Assembly: GCA_963377175.1 (NCBI GenBank)
Contig: CAUJNA010002890.1
Location: 426,510 to 490,509 of the forward strand
Direction: 5' to 3'
DNA: 64,000 nucleotides
DNA from: Effrenium voratum
Taxonomy: Eukaryota; Sar; Dinophyceae; Suessiales; Symbiodiniaceae
In this document: one piece after another, positions 35,612 to 48,851 of the stretch
Layout of the letters: every line of letters starts with the position of its first letter
Numbering within the stretch: position 1 is the first letter of the stretch
Translations under genes and position numbers: made by a program
Notes under the pieces: generated by a model
The model's input: the letters and a program-made list of their open reading frames with translations, nothing else
What the model was told of the DNA's origin: nothing
Databases searched by the model: none

Positions 35612-36956
35612 AATGTTTGGCTCTTCAACCGGCTGTTGCCACAATTTGGCTCTTCCGCCAGTCGGAGGTCACAAGTTGTCATTGACACGATGATTGGGGT
35701 ACAATTTGCTTTGGGGAGGTCAGTGCAAGGCGTTTCTTTCCGATGTCAGATGTCGCTTGCCGTTTCTTTGTAGCTAGCTTCAAAGCCCTTGCACTTGCAC
35801 GTGGTCATACTGATGCCGGAAAAGCTGGCGTCCACCTCGGTTTCCATGGTTTCTTGAAAGCTTCTCCTATTTCTGGTCATTTCCTCCCCTTGAAAGCCTA
35901 AGCGACGACCTCCTTTGGTCGATCTTGCCGGGCCAATTGGCTTCCATTGGAGGTGCGCCCTGTGGGGCAATATTTTCAACTTGAGACTTACGAAAGAAGC
36001 GAGCTAGCACCTCTATGGTTTATATGGGGCCTTGTCACTTCCGATCGAGTGGATAGGCCAAACAAGTTCTGGAGCTGTTTTTCTTTGTGGCACTGAACTG
36101 GTCTTCCCAAAAAGTGACTAAGGCCCAAGAGCTCAGGAAGCCTTCCTCCGAGCTGCTGCCTTTCAAGCAACCCGACACGTGAGGTGTTGGGTGCTGGCAT
36201 CGGCCAAGCTGGCAAGTGGTTATAACGGTTAGACACCTGGGTTAAGGGCTTAGAAATGACTCAACCCCGCTTGGGGGGGGGGGCTTAAAGCCCAGTAATC
36301 ACTCAACCCCGCTTAAGGGGGGGCTTCGAACCGGGTGATAAACCTAGGTTACCAACTTGGCCGAACACCCAAGGTGTTTACCCACGGAACCGAGCAGGTT
36401 GCCGATGCGAAGAAGGCGCGCGCAGATCGTGCGCCCTGGGCATTCAGCGGAGTTGGAGATCCGAAGGATCAAACATGGCAGATGCAGGCTTCGTGATTCC
36501 AGGGAACCGGTGTGTTCTTGTTTTGAATCACATTAGCTGCTTTGATTTTGGTTTTTCTCGTCTTGGACTGTTCACCAAGCAAGACAGTGAGCGACTTGTG
36601 ATTCCAATCAAAACAACACCGGAGCCTGCTTCCAGTTACCCTTAAAGGCAACCAGGAAAAACATGAAACCGAAGGAGGCAAAAGCGTCTGGTTATCTACT
36701 ACGTTTGGGTGTTTTTGCCATTTAATTTCTTGGTTTCCCCAAAAGGAAACACACAGGTGTATCTGTTTTTGCTCAATGTCCTTTGAGCACCCAGTTCAGG
36801 GTCATTGGTGCGGAAAACATGTTTTGAGTGTCGCTCTTTCTCCGATTTGGGTGTCCAGCACATGTTCAACGGGATCGCAGCCGCATGCTCCGGAGATGTC
36901 CATGCTGGGACTGCTGGGAGAGCCTGGCTCGACTGCGCAGGTGTGCTGACTCTCAA

Positions 36957-37076
36957 CTAGGTCCCCCCCAGCTAGGTGCCCTTTGACCAACTTTTTTGGG
37001 GAGAGGGTATCCCTACTAAAATAGACTACAGGAAAAATGGGTACCCTTGTTCTAACCTCTCTACTAGAGGACCTAG
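36957..37076 (+). mobile_element. IR-1 element
   Basis: Complete, 4-bp target duplication TCAA. Confidence 0.85.
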
Positions 37077-37651
37077 TCAAGATGCCGGAGCACAAGCGCA
37101 CAGTCTTCGAGAGACAGACAGATTTCACATGCGCTCGGCAGAGGGACCTGCGCAAAAAGTGGCAACCTCAGAGCCAGAGGGAGACAACAATCACAGCCGT
37201 TGCACTAGGCTTCAAGAAGATTGGGGAGAACATGAAGGGAATGGTGTTCTATGCTGCAACACTCAGCTTTAGGGTTTTCGTGGCGTTCTTTCTGACAGAT
37301 GTTCGTTGGCCGAAGAACTTCTCGAAGGGGCTGCGGGACCATCTCCCTTATGCACTGGGAAGCATTGGGGTGGGAACCAGATTGACCTAAAACAAAGGGC
37401 TTATCCCTGCACGTGGCTTTGCTGGGTGTATAACCCCCGCTTAAACAAACAAGAGGCCTTGAGCCACATGACTATTGACCATGGCGTGTCTTCTGGAAGC
37501 TGACACGTGGGTCACTTGCAGATCTTCCACGCAGCCTTTCAGGTGCATCCCAACAACGATGGTTGGGTTCAGAATTACAACCGTTCAGGATTGTCATCTA
37601 AATTTGGCCCTTGCAATTCTTTTCATGGGGGTTGAACCCTAGGGTCAATGC

Positions 37652-37752
37652 CAATATGTATATGTATCTATATATATATATGTAAATAAATCAATATATA
37701 TATATATACACACAATATATACATATATATATATATACATATAATATACACA
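37652..37752. repeat. TA/TATG-rich microsatellite
   Basis: Interrupted TA and ACATAT repeats. Confidence 0.85.
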
Positions 37753-37928
37753 TCCCCTTTCATATGCCTATAACTTTAAACATATCTTCACTACCTTGCA
37801 AATAATAGACCCCCTTGCTATGTTTATGTTGTGCAGCACAAGTGATGACCATGGCACCAAAACGAACCCCTGGCTGATGTTCTGAGCCTTTTCTTCGCAC
37901 CGCTGCCGACAAACCCTGTGCGACGCAG

Positions 37929-37995
37929 GCTTTGCCAAAGCGCCGTGCCAAAGCGCAGGGACAAGGTGCGGCTCCGGCGCTGGGGCGCGGCGCTG
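37929..37995 (+). CDS. Candidate exon, basic
   Basis: Acceptor ACGCAG|G. A frame with 18 of 21 third positions G or C encodes LCQSAVPKRRDKVRLRRWG. Its entry phase (2) matches the exit phase of the candidate at 35387. The 3' end is unclear. Confidence 0.3.
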
Positions 37996-38639
37996 GCTGC
38001 TGTTGTTGTTGCCACCCCGCACCACCAAGATCGGAACATGTAGTCCCTGTCTTTTGCGGTTTGGACCTCATTTAAAATACTTCGCTTCGAGCAATCCCCA
38101 CCCTCCACACTCACGAGCTTACGACCGTTACAACGTCCGCATCCTAGAGATTTCGACTCCAAATTCGCATCGGCCCCTTCCCAATGATATTTTGCCGCGC
38201 AAGAATGGCAACGCACTGCTTCAAGCCCATTTCAAGCTTATTGGCGAGCAACAACTACTTGCACATGTCCGATCACGGCGGCACCAGGGTTATGCATCTG
38301 CAGAAGCTACCGCCAGCCCCGCGCTCTGCAGAGCACATCACTGCCTGCAGGTCGCAAAAACCGCTTGTTTATGGCTGCGATGCGCAAGAGTGTGCAGCCA
38401 CCAAAGTCAGCCCTTTGCGCCCAGGTCAAAAGCACGGAATGTTGCAACACATCTTTACATCATGGCTCGACGGGGGATTAAACGAAGTTGCTTATTCACA
38501 ACCCAAAGCAACACAAAAGCATCACCCTTTCCGAGCCTCAGGGTACATTCAAAACACGAAGGCACCAAAATAAAATGTAAACTCAACATTTTCCGGGCGG
38601 GACACTAAGCAGAACCAGACTGGCGAGCTGCTGTGGCGG

Positions 38640-38942
38640 GATACTGGCGGGATCCACTGTGCGAATACTGGCGGGCCGCTCCGGCTCGATATTGGCCGGA
38701 TACTCGGCAGGATCCACCGGCAAGGGATACTCAGCGGGATACTCGGCGGGATCACTCACTGGCGGGATTCTGGCGAACTAGTCTGGGATACTCCGCGGGA
38801 TACTCGGCGGGATCCGCTGGCGAGCCGCTCTGGCGGGCTACTCGGCGGGATCCACTGGCGAGCCGCTCTGGCGGGATACTCGGCAGGATCCACTGGCGAG
38901 CCGCTCTGGCGGGATACTCGGCGGGATCCACTGGCGAGCAGC
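38640..38942. repeat. 38-bp minisatellite
   Basis: Unit begins GGCGGGATACTCGGCGGG and ends GAGCCGCTCT; the last three units are exactly 38 bp apart, earlier ones are worn. 38 is not a multiple of three, so it is not a coding repeat. Confidence 0.85.
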
Positions 38943-39594
38943 TGGATGGGAAACGCGGATTCTATCATAAAATCAATCAACCCCTTCCTGTCGGGCGGGG
39001 AAAAGATGGCTAATGTAGCCCCTGCTATTGCGATTTGGACCTCATTCTTTTTTTTGGCGGGGGGGGGGGGGGCAAATTTTGGCGATCTTGATTGGGCCGG
39101 CGTGCCTTGCTTTTTTACAGGGAATCTATCACTACAGGATTTGTTTTTTCCCCTCAGCGGACTTGAAAGCAAATGGAGGTAAATTTCAGGGTCACTACAT
39201 GTGGGCCAGAATCGCAAGTACTGGTACGTTTTGGTTTGCAGGGATGCAGATCCCTTAGGGATGTGTTTGGGCAATAGTGCTTCAGCGGGATTGCGACTGA
39301 ACACCCGTTGCTATTGGTTGACTAAATTTGATGCCATGGCACCAAAACAAGAGAATTGATTATCACCAGATTGATGATCGGGGACCCTAAAGATACGGTT
39401 TTCCTTGAAGGTTTCCCTTTTAACCAACCCCAGCACAAGTCCTAGGTTGTCAAGTGGCCCCAGACGGGCCACGTTTTGGGCCAAGGGCACTTCCCACGCC
39501 TCCAAGGGTTCGCTTACCCACGTGGATCCGCAAAGACAACCGCCTGGGGTCTCCTACCTATTTCATATAGACTAAATATGAACAAGGTTTATCC

Positions 39595-39701
39595 AGTGGT
39601 GCCCTTTTTCCCTTTTTCGGGGGAGGGCTCCCCTACTAAAATAGACTACAGCAAAAAAATCGGGTACCAACTTATTCTATCCTCTCTACTAGAGGACCTA
39701 G
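39595..39701 (+). mobile_element. IR-1 element, left end worn
   Basis: Family core and AGAGGACCTAG right end. Confidence 0.7.
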
Positions 39702-41332
39702 ATGAAGCAGAATGTGATATGATTTGGCCCTGTTTGTGGGAAAATCCTTGGCAGCTGGGGACCTCACGAGTTCAAACATATCCTTGGAAGCGAGGCAACC
39801 CGCAGATGATGCCCAGTTGCCGTACGCCCAATTTTTGGACTCCGGTGTTTTTTTGTGAGGCTTGGTACCTTTCTTAGGAAGGTGTACAGAAACCCAGAGG
39901 GAAAGCCACAGAAAGCCACCATCTTTTGGCCTCTAGTGAGATCGCCGTGTGTGTGTTTGTGTTTAAAAGGTTGCCCTTTCTGAGCGTAGTTTAAAGGCAA
40001 CCACATGGAAAACCACAATTCAGGGGGCTCTGCTGGGTGCCAAATAGCCCATTCTGAATGTCCCCTAAAGGAGTTCAAAAGAGGATTTGCTTGTTTTGTT
40101 TAAGAAAGAAAAACACATTCCAGACCCATTTAGTTAGCAACCAGTCTATGACCTACCCGACCCCTCATCCGTGCAGGTGAAGACACCAAGGCACGGGTTT
40201 TTGACGTGCGGGGCCAAAGTTGTGGTGTTTGTTTTGGAGGCATCCCCTACTTGATTGGTGGTTTGGATTGGTGGTCTGGATTTGGATGTGAACCCCTGGC
40301 GTAAGACCTCTAAACCGAGAATTCATCCAAACAACCAATTAGAGGGAAGCTGAATTTTGGAGGGTACGTTTCTTGGGGTTCCAAGCTCCAGTTGAAGCTC
40401 TCCAGGACATCCTCGCCAAATACCAACTCAAACGTCAGAGGTTTGGGCGATTCCTTCCTGGAGAATGTCCAGTGGTTTCGATGGTGCAACGGGAAACCAA
40501 AAGGTACATCCCATGATGTGCGGCATGTTAAGACACACTCATGTGCGCCATGGGAAGACCTTCAGTCATTCAGGGTTAGGGATGGTCAGGGCCCCTTGGT
40601 CTCCAGTAGCGTAGACCAATCTGAAACAGAACCATAAATTATGTGGGTGTGTCTTGTTTCAGGGGTATCCCTTTGTTGGTGGTGTCTAAAGCAAAACCAA
40701 AAGGACAACCGCACATCGGAGGGTTGCTAATATTACGTCCATGTGTGTGTGTGTGCGCCTCAAATGTTGGCCAGCGATAGGTATGAACCCTGTCAGGGCT
40801 TTTTCGGTAACCACCTCTGGATTTTACCCATTGCCCTCTTTTAGCACTCTTGCACTCGGGGTTGATCAAAAGGCGCGATGAACATAGGATGACATTGGGA
40901 AAAACCACCAAAGCAATCATTTGTCCCACTAAATGGGAACAGTTACCCTTGGTCATTGGCGGGCCAGGAATATTGATCAACCGCCACTCTTCAAGCAGTC
41001 CAAAACAATCCCTATCCACACGAGAAACACAAGCACTTTTTTGGGGTTGAGATCGCTTGATTCGCTGAGATATACACAGGGGGCATCAAAAACAACGATG
41101 CCCGTAACAAGGGATGTCCAGGTAGGCTTTCTGCTTTGTTTTTAAATTTGTTATCAGAGATTCAAATATAATGTATCTTTTGCGGCGTTCTTCAATCATC
41201 GGACCTTTTGATCAACCCCGATTTGGACCCTCGCAGGTGAGGCGGCGGCGCAAGCGGAAGAATGAAGCCGCAGGCGGTGAATGGGTATATGAGTGGGGCC
41301 CGACAGTTGAGCACGGAAGACACGACGTGACT

Positions 41333-41824
41333 GAAATACATGCATACATGCATCCCTGCATGCATGCATGCATACGTACACTCATACAAACGTACGTACA
41401 TACGTACGTACGTACATACGTACATACGTACATACATACATACGTACATCTATACATACATACATACATACATACATACATACATACATACATACATACA
41501 TACATACATACATACATACATACATACATACATACATACATACATACATACATACATACATACGTACACTCATACATACATACATGCATACATACGTACG
41601 TACGTACATACATACATACGTACACTCATACATACATACATGCATACATACGTACGTACGTACAGACATACATATACATATACATACATACATACAATAC
41701 AATACAATACAAAACAACACAAAACAATACAATACAGTACAATACAATACAATACAATACATGCATACATACATACACACATACATACATACATACATAC
41801 ATACATACATACATACATACATAC

Positions 41825-41865
<41 letters not shown>

Positions 41866-42200
41866 CATAAATACATACATCCATACACGCATACATAGAT
41901 AGATAGATAGATAGGTCGATACATATATAGACAGATACATACATACATGTGACATGCATACATGCATACATACATGCATACATGCATACATGCATACATG
42001 CATCCATGCATGCATGCATACGCACACTCATACATACATACAGACAGACAGACAGACAGACAGGCAGACAGGCAGACATACATACATACATACATGCATA
42101 CATGCATACATGCTTACATGCTTACATGCTTACATGCTTACATGCTTGCATACATGTTTACATACATACATACATACATGCATACATATTGTGTGCACTA
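41333..42200. repeat. ACAT-type tetranucleotide array, compound
   Basis: Mostly TACA units, with blocks of AATAC/AAAC, ATACAT, TAGA, CAGA and CATGCTTA. Long open frames here are artefacts. Confidence 0.95.
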
Positions 42201-42523
42201 GTAACATGTATATATGTTTATATGCAAGTTTGCACATTGACATTGGTGTGGGCAGATAAGGTTCTTGGCAGCTTTAGCTGAACCAGCTTCAGCTCGGGGG
42301 TGCGTTGGTGCCTCCAGGAATATCAGCTACTTCCTGGGAATCAACCCACCAGCACATGAGAAGTTATCCTTTGGGTTAATTTGTCACCATCATTATTACA
42401 GCCTGGGATTTTCATCGAAATTGGGCCCCCTTGGCTGCCGTTCGTTTTAAGGCATTCGTTTGAACCCATCCGGGTCTCAAGGCCCATGGCGCCTCACAGC
42501 CGCGGACTCGCCCGGCTCGCCAG

Positions 42524-42577
42524 GCGAGGCGCCGAAGAAGGTCCGGCGCGGATCGAAGGGCGTCCGAGCGTTCGCAG
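42524..42577 (+). CDS. Candidate exon, basic
   Basis: Bounded by CGCCAG|G and CGCAG|GCTGG. The best frame encodes EAPKKVRRGSKGVRAFA with 14 of 17 third positions G or C. No recognised domain; frame not proven. Confidence 0.33.
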
Positions 42578-43263
42578 GCTGGACCTTGGGGAATGGAGTT
42601 GCGCAGGCTGCTTGGCCATCCATCGAGGTATTCGGCATTTTGTTCGTCTCAAAACCTTGAAGGAAGTGACTGGCGCGGTGCATAGGTGCCCTGTTCATCG
42701 ATGAGTTTGGTGAAATCTTTCACTGCGTTAGATTGGTCTCATTCCATTTACCAGGGCCATCTATTTGTCCAAAAGGACGTCCATGGGCAGGTGTGTAACC
42801 AGTTACCATTGAGGTTGTTTTGGCATTTTGTGAGTCTCTAGTCGGATCTTAGGAGTTTCACATTAAGTTCATACGCAACTAAAAGCTACCGACCCTCCCC
42901 CTCGCTCGGGTTGTCGAAAGAATTCGGTGGCCTTAGTGCTTGTTGAATAGCTGGATCATGGATTCGGAGTGGCCACTCCATTTTCAACAGCTCAGATAAC
43001 AAAGAAGCAAACCTGCAAATGCGCAAGTTTGGGGTTGACGAGCAGCCAGGCTTCATAGGTGGACAGCTAGATTGGTTCAGTCTGGCTTGGCCAACTTGTC
43101 ATGCAAACCTGACTGCCCCCCCAGAAACCCAGATGCGCTCTCGGGGCTCGGCTGAGAAAAAAGGGTGATTTGGGGGACCGGGGACATGTCGCGCTCCCGG
43201 CCTCAAGTCTTTGGTAGGCATTTTGCCAAGGGATGTTAGGACTTCAACTCTTTGCCAACTAGT

Positions 43264-43370
43264 GGCTCACTTCCTGAGTTCATGAACTTTAGACTTTTTG
43301 GGAAGACCATTTGTTTGTAAATATAAAGTTTGGACTTTTTTTGGGCCATCCACTCAGCCAGTGAGGTAAT
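43264..43370 (+). mobile_element. IR-6 element inserted in IR-7
   Basis: CTCACTTCCTGAGTTCATG ... CCACTCAGCCAGTGAG splits an IR-7 sequence (CCAACTAGTGG | AATAAACCACTAAAAG). Confidence 0.65.
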
Positions 43371-44007
43371 AAACCACTAAAAGTCAAACAACTTTTAGCA
43401 GGGGAGCAGAAAGCAACCGAGAAGTGATTGTTCTTCGTTGCCATGAGCTTCGCCCCAGCCCATTGCCAGTTGGTTTGTTCAAAGTGGATAGCTGGCTAAT
43501 CTCATTTTCTATCCCCCCAAGGAAAAGACTGCAGGGTACCACCAACAACATCAACCACAAAGAGGGGTGACCGATTACTTGAGGTAAGCGGAGACTTTTG
43601 GTTGCCACAACCAGGGTTGCCACCCAGGCAAGAGAGGGCGTACAACCATCAGTGGTTCGGCTTACAAAGTTAGAACTATAAGTTTTCCAGGTACCTTGAC
43701 TTGTGCGGATCATCATGATTACCTGTACGGGTAACCATGAATCTGGGGTTAGCATGATTTTTCTGGCACATTGTGTGGGTAAAATCCAAGACTTTGCGGG
43801 TTGCAAACAGGTCATAACCATGAGTTTTGCGGGTTATGACCTCTATTTTGTGGGCTCAAAAGACCCTACTTGAGGTAACCACAATGCTTACCGGCGGCTT
43901 ACTCCCCTGTGGATGAACACAGGAACCCAGCAAGCCATCACCTGAGGAATCTTCTTTTGCGGACCTTCTGGCTATGTGTCGAAATTCGGGGACCCCCAAA
44001 GTGCTGG

Positions 44008-44195
44008 GTTTCTTTTTGGTCCAAATCAACCCCAAACAGGGTGTCCTCAAGCAGCACAAACCCACCTGCCGTAGCCTCCTTTTGGTCCACATCAACTATA
44101 CCACCTCACCTGATGAAACCTCCTCTTGGTCCAGATCAATCTCAAAAACCCACCTGCCCAAACCTTCTTCTGGTCGAACTCAACCGCAAGAAGCC
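44008..44195. repeat. Tandem repeat, about 45-bp unit
   Basis: Four imperfect units starting CTTTTGGTCCA/CTCTTGGTCCA and containing CACCTGCC or CACCTGAT. Confidence 0.7.
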
Positions 44196-44801
44196 GCGTT
44201 CTCCAACAAAAAGCACACACCCACGCGACCCCCATCGCCCGGCCGGCCCGTTCACACATCCGCACGTCAGCGATTTCCATTTGGAGGCAACGCCGGCGCC
44301 CGCGAGGCCGGCAGAACCCAGTTGCGCATTAGTGCCTTTTTTGTGAAGGGTTTGCCTTTAAAGTCAACCAACCAAGAAAGGATGCCGATTCTTTCCTTTC
44401 CCATGGAAATCCACTGGGCATCTGAGGGAAGCTCATGCGAGCATCCACGTTGCCATAGCTGACTGGGAGGATCTGGTTTGGACCATTTTCCTCAGGGACC
44501 CTGGCACTTTGCAAAACCGACAGGGGCATTCGAAACAATCCCCATCGATGTCCACCCCGCCTTGTGCATTTCCCCTGTTAGTGTTGAAGGGGTTCTCTCA
44601 CTAATTACTGGAAGTATGTGTCTGTTTTGTTCAGGGGATGTATTCGCAAATGGAGGCAGGGCAATAAGGTACCACTTAAAGGGGCATAACAACTATGGTT
44701 ATAACCAGACTTGAGCCATGGTTGTAAGTCTCCGTTAAATTCAATAGTTATAACCAGGCTTACTAACCACTTACCTTTGGTACAAGAAGCCCCCTCCAAG
44801 T

Positions 44802-44901
44802 ACCTGGAGTCTCCTTCTGACCCTCTAAGACTGGGTCAATGACCAACCATTACCCTGGGTAATGACAAACCATTTTTAAGGGTCAGAAGGAGACTCCAGG
44901 T
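44802..44901. mobile_element. IR-2 element
   Basis: Perfect outer arms, TA on both sides. Confidence 0.8.
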
Positions 44902-45089
44902 ATGCATATATGGCTGTGTCTAATAGACATGAACCCTGCGGGTCGACGAAGGTTCGGATTAGAGGCTTGGGGACTTGAACCTTCTTGTAGTTTCACCCAC
45001 TTGAGCCATGCATGGTAAGTCTCCGTTCAGTCTGTTATCACCAGGCTTACTCACTACCTGTGGTACAAGAAGCCCTGGGATCTCGCCAG

Positions 45090-45223
45090 GCCAAGGCGCC
45101 TTCCGCGCGCAAAGGCGCCGCGCCCGGGCCCGGCTTCGGCCCGGGGCTCGCCCGCGGCCGCCTGGGCGGTGTCCGGCGCCTGGCGCCGGCGGCGCGGCGG
45201 GCCATGGCCATCGCGGCGGGGAG
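45090..45223 (+). CDS. Candidate exon, Ala/Gly/Arg-rich
   Basis: Acceptor CTCGCCAG|G; possible donors GGGAG|GAATGT (45223) or AAT|GTAAGC (45227). Phase 0 frame starts AKAPSARKGAAPGPGFGPG with about 90% G or C third positions. The DNA is very GC-rich, so other frames look similar. Confidence 0.4.
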
Positions 45224-46194
45224 GAATGTAAGCGTGGGCCCGGGGCCCCGGGAGCCGGGCTTGAAACGGGAATTCGAGCCGCCAGAACGGGCCCTCGTTC
45301 CTCCCTTTCTTCTTCCATTTTCCTAAGAATGTTTGTTATTTTCCCCTGTGCCCGGAAACCCGTGGGCTTGAAAGGGGACCGGACCGAGTTGCTCACTTGC
45401 GGGGCAGCTGAAAACGGGCGGGCCAGGTTTGAGATTCGGGGGAAATCCAGCTTCCATGTTTGTTGAAGAATAGTTTTTTTTTTTTTTCTAATGTTGGCTT
45501 TAAATGGAATCGATCACTCCTGAAAACCTGCTTTTTTTTTCCAGGGGGCCGAGGACCCAGGACCCTAAGCCCAACCCGGAACCGAGGAACCCGTCGGGGT
45601 TCGGGCAAAACAAGCGGCCTGGGTTCGGAGCCCATGGCCGGCCGCATGCGGATTGGGTCGACAAAAAGAAACCAGAGTGTTTCTTTGTTGTTTATAGAAT
45701 CCCAACCCAACTTTTGTTTTTCTTCATATTAAAGCAGGTGTGTGTTTTGTGTGGCTTATAGAATCCCAACCCAACCTTTTGTTTCTTTATTAAACAGGTG
45801 TTTGTTTTTGGTGGTTTGTAACATTCCAACCCAACGTTTTTTGTTTGTTTTTTTTTTTTAATTAAAACAAAGACACAGTGCATGGAAATGCCAATTTCCC
45901 AAAGGAGATCCCTCTATTTGTTTAAGATGGGTTTCAACAAAGTAAACTTGGAAGTGACTTTCAAAAACCGGGACCTCACAAGTTGCTGGAGAAGAATTCC
46001 CACCATATCCACCGAATCTGCCGCCACCCGCCAAGCACTCCAAACCCCGGTGTTGGGTCTCTTTAGTCTTCCCCAAGGTGTGTTTGGGTTGAGAGAGTGC
46101 GAGCCATGGCAAGCTAGTGACGATGTGCGAGTTTGGGGTCACATTGCCAGACTGAACTTGGCTTTCGAGCTTGGCTGCTGTGGCTTTCCATATG

Positions 46195-46300
46195 GCTATG
46201 GTTCAAAACCGTTTTGCGATCCCATTTTGGGTGCACCACCCATTTTTGAACCTATTTTAGTGGTTGGATTGAATGGGATGTTCACTGGGGGCTCACCGGG
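46195..46300 (+). repeat. IR-10 dispersed repeat
   Basis: CAAAACCGTTTTGCGATCCC ... GATGTTCACTGGGGG. Confidence 0.65.
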
Positions 46301-46427
46301 GTTTTGACCCACCATATCCCTTTCAGCCAGCCCAAAGTTCAATCACCTTTTTGAATCGGCGTCAAAGGAATCCCGGCGGCACCGAGCGATCCCTGTAGGT
46401 GAACCAACATAGTTTCAGAGAAAGTGC

Positions 46428-46547
46428 TGGAATGTTCGATTCGCCAAGTTAGTAAGTGGAAAAGGTGGGTTATAACCCACTTATGGGGTTCACCCAGTCA
46501 TTTGTGGGTTCATAACCACTTACTGACTTGGCCCAACACCCAAGTAG
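46428..46547. mobile_element. IR-4 palindrome
   Basis: TGTTCGATTCGCCAAGTTAG ... CTTGGCCCAACACCCAAGTAG with TTATAACCCA core. Confidence 0.65.
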
Positions 46548-46707
46548 GAGCCAAAAACCTCATTATTGAAGCCATTGGGGAGCTAGAGGCCTTCATGTTT
46601 AGGGTCTTGGGCTCCTAGAGGAACATAAACAGGAGCAGACTTGACGACACTTGTTCCATCCACTCCCTTTGGCTCCTCGACTCCTTACCATCTCATTCCC
46701 ATCGGAG

Positions 46708-46757
46708 GCGTGGACTCCGACGCATCCGCGGAGGTCGTGTCGGATTCCGGATCGGAG
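46708..46757 (+). CDS. Candidate exon with acidic SUMO-interaction-like stretch
   Basis: Bounded by CGGAG|G after a long pyrimidine tract and by CGGAG|GCAGGG. Encodes VDSDASAEVVSDSGSE, 13 of 16 third positions G or C. V-V-S-D-S followed by acidic residues resembles SUMO-interaction motifs near the C-terminus of SIZ proteins. The frame stays open to a TGA at 46807, so a terminal exon is an alternative. Confidence 0.42.
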
Positions 46758-46828
46758 GCAGGGGGCCAAGCGATTGCGCGCCTGAGCCAAAGCCCGCAGT
46801 GGCCGCTTTGAGGGTGGTTCTACTGCTT

Positions 46829-46946
46829 CCATTTGCTTACGAATATGTTTTGCTGTTTGTTTTTTTGCCCCCTGTTGGTTTAAAGGGAATCTATGACTAC
46901 TGGAAATATGTTACATGTTTGTTTTTCCAGGGGGCTTAAGCAAATG
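46829..46946 (+). mobile_element. IR-5 element
   Basis: CCATTTGCTTAC ... TTTTTCCAGGGGGCTTAAGC; inverted ends pair. Confidence 0.7.
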
Positions 46947-47724
46947 AAAGACTACCTGGCTAATTGGAAAGCATATGGGTCAAATTTAAACCACCAGACC
47001 GCAGATTTTAGTTCGTGTTTCCTTTTAGCTCAGGGGTCCATTCTGGGTACCATTTTTTGACCCATATACAACACTTTGCAACCAATGTTAGAGCCAAAGT
47101 GAGCTCTTTTTTGCGCGCAAGTGGATATTTTGCAGGCTTAACTCCTTTAGCGTTAGCACTGCCCAGAAGCTCACCATGCACCCCGCGGGTTGCTTCCCAC
47201 TTATAGGTACTTCAGAGTCTTTCTCAACCTTGGAACAACAAGAGCCGGTTTGAACCAACTCTTTGTTCACAGATACTCCCTTCCTGAGCTCCTGGACTTT
47301 GGTCAGTTTTGGGGCTTGGACCATTTCAGTGGCAAAATAGGCAGTTTGCCTGTTTGATCAGTCCACTCAGAAAGTGATGACAGCAAAGCAACTGTCTAAC
47401 GTGTGAAATGCGCGGTTGTTTCAACGATCTCTTGAAATAGGTCTGCGTCACAATTGATGTTTCAGACAATAGTTGCTTTGATGTATTTCGTCACATAATT
47501 TGTTCAATCCAGTTTCATGTTTACCCAGGTGCAAAATAGACATTATATATATATATATATACATGTGTTATTTATATGTCAACGTCAAACCACAAGGGGG
47601 ACAGGCATTAACGCGAAGACAACCAACATTCAGCACAAGTATTCAAAAGAAGAAGAACCTCCAGAGCTCCTAGTTTTCGGTAAAAGTTGGGGGGGTGCGC
47701 CAGGAGTGGATTTCAACTGCCGAG

Positions 47725-47800
47725 GCGGAGCCCTTTATTGGACCGCTGCTGGAGAGGAGAAACGGAACGGGGCCGCTGGAGCGGCCGGGCGGACGGAGTG
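47725..47800 (+). CDS. Candidate exon
   Basis: Acceptor TGCCGAG|G. Frame AEPFIGPLLERRNGTGPLE has mostly G or C third positions. The 3' end is unclear; an IR-8 element starts at 47831. Confidence 0.27.
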
Positions 47801-47830
47801 GATGTTCCTCAAGTCTGAAGTGGAGGCCAC

Positions 47831-47960
47831 CTGAGTCACAATCAAAACCCGGTACAAAAATGTAAAGAACTAAGAAATACTAAGAAGGCGGCCGCAGCTA
47901 TTCCGGCTGGGATCGTTCCTTACTAACCTTCATTTACCCGGGTTTTGATTGCGGCTCACC
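47831..47960. mobile_element. IR-8 element
   Basis: TGAGTCACAATCAAAACCCGG ... CCGGGTTTTGATTGCGGCTCA. Confidence 0.7.
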
Positions 47961-47975
47961 TGACTTATAACTCGG

Positions 47976-48109
47976 TACTGTGGATGGACGAAACCCGTTT
48001 CGCACCAGTTTGAAACCATGGGAAACCAGTCTTTGTTGTCTACAGGGAAATCGAATCATTCCATGGTTTCTTGCGTGGTGGGAAATGCATTTCGCAACCA
48101 TCCACAGTA
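47976..48109. mobile_element. IR-3 element
   Basis: TACTGTGGATGGACGAA ... CGCAACCATCCACAGTA; follows an IR-8 copy closely. Confidence 0.8.
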
Positions 48110-48851
48110 GCAAGGTCAACTCCACTGAACGGGGGTTGTATTCGGGTAATAACTGAGGTTACGAACAACTTACCAGGCTCCCACCAATTGAAGCATGGAA
48201 CCTGAGGTTCGGGAAATGGTCCCTTTAAAAGGAACATGATCTTCCAGGAATCCCCGAACGTCAGGTGCCATGTTAATTGGTGGCTATGTGGAAAGGGCCA
48301 CCTGGGGTATAACCCACGAATGACAAGGTTCACTACCGCGAGGGACATTTTGAGCAGGTTATAGCTTGTATGGTTTTCAGTCTCCTCAATTCCGGTAACC
48401 CATGTGTGAACCCTTGAGTGTGAATGGGGGACACCCCCCCGGAAGAACACCAAACCACCGGACCTCCGAACCTCCAAGTGGGAAGCTGAATGCTAAACCG
48501 GGTCAACGCGTGTCGGAGACACATGTGCCAATGCTCAACCAACTTATGGCGGTTATGACCATGGTTATAGGGCAACTGGGTTTGGTCCGCGTACCATGGT
48601 TCTCTCCTTTGGGGTTCTCAAGATAGGGCAATACCGTGTGAAGGGTTGCGAAGTCCGCCACTCTGAAACCAGGGCTGAAACCGTTGGTTGGTATTTGCGT
48701 TGGGAAGAAATCAAGACATTCCAACTTGGGTTTATCAGGTGCAAGCTGACTGGGAGGGCCTGAAAGGCCTTCAGGCCCTGGTCCTCCAAACGGGACCCTG
48801 GGGTTCGGGTGAGTTCCAGGATGGTGGTCAACAGGGTAAAGTGTTCAATCC

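Larger units (their letters stand above)
34321..41332. other. Repeat-rich DNA with sparse candidate exons
   Basis: No gene firmly placed. Holds IR-13, an IR-6 copy in reverse orientation (36030-36130), palindromic TTATAACC DNA (36190-36375), IR-1 copies, an AT microsatellite, a 38-bp minisatellite and an IR-5 end (39108-39178). Candidate late exons of the SUMO ligase at 35387 and 37929. Confidence 0.45.

Noticed and set aside
38640..38942. CRISPR-like spaced repeats
   Set aside because: Units are contiguous with no unique spacers, and the genome is eukaryotic.
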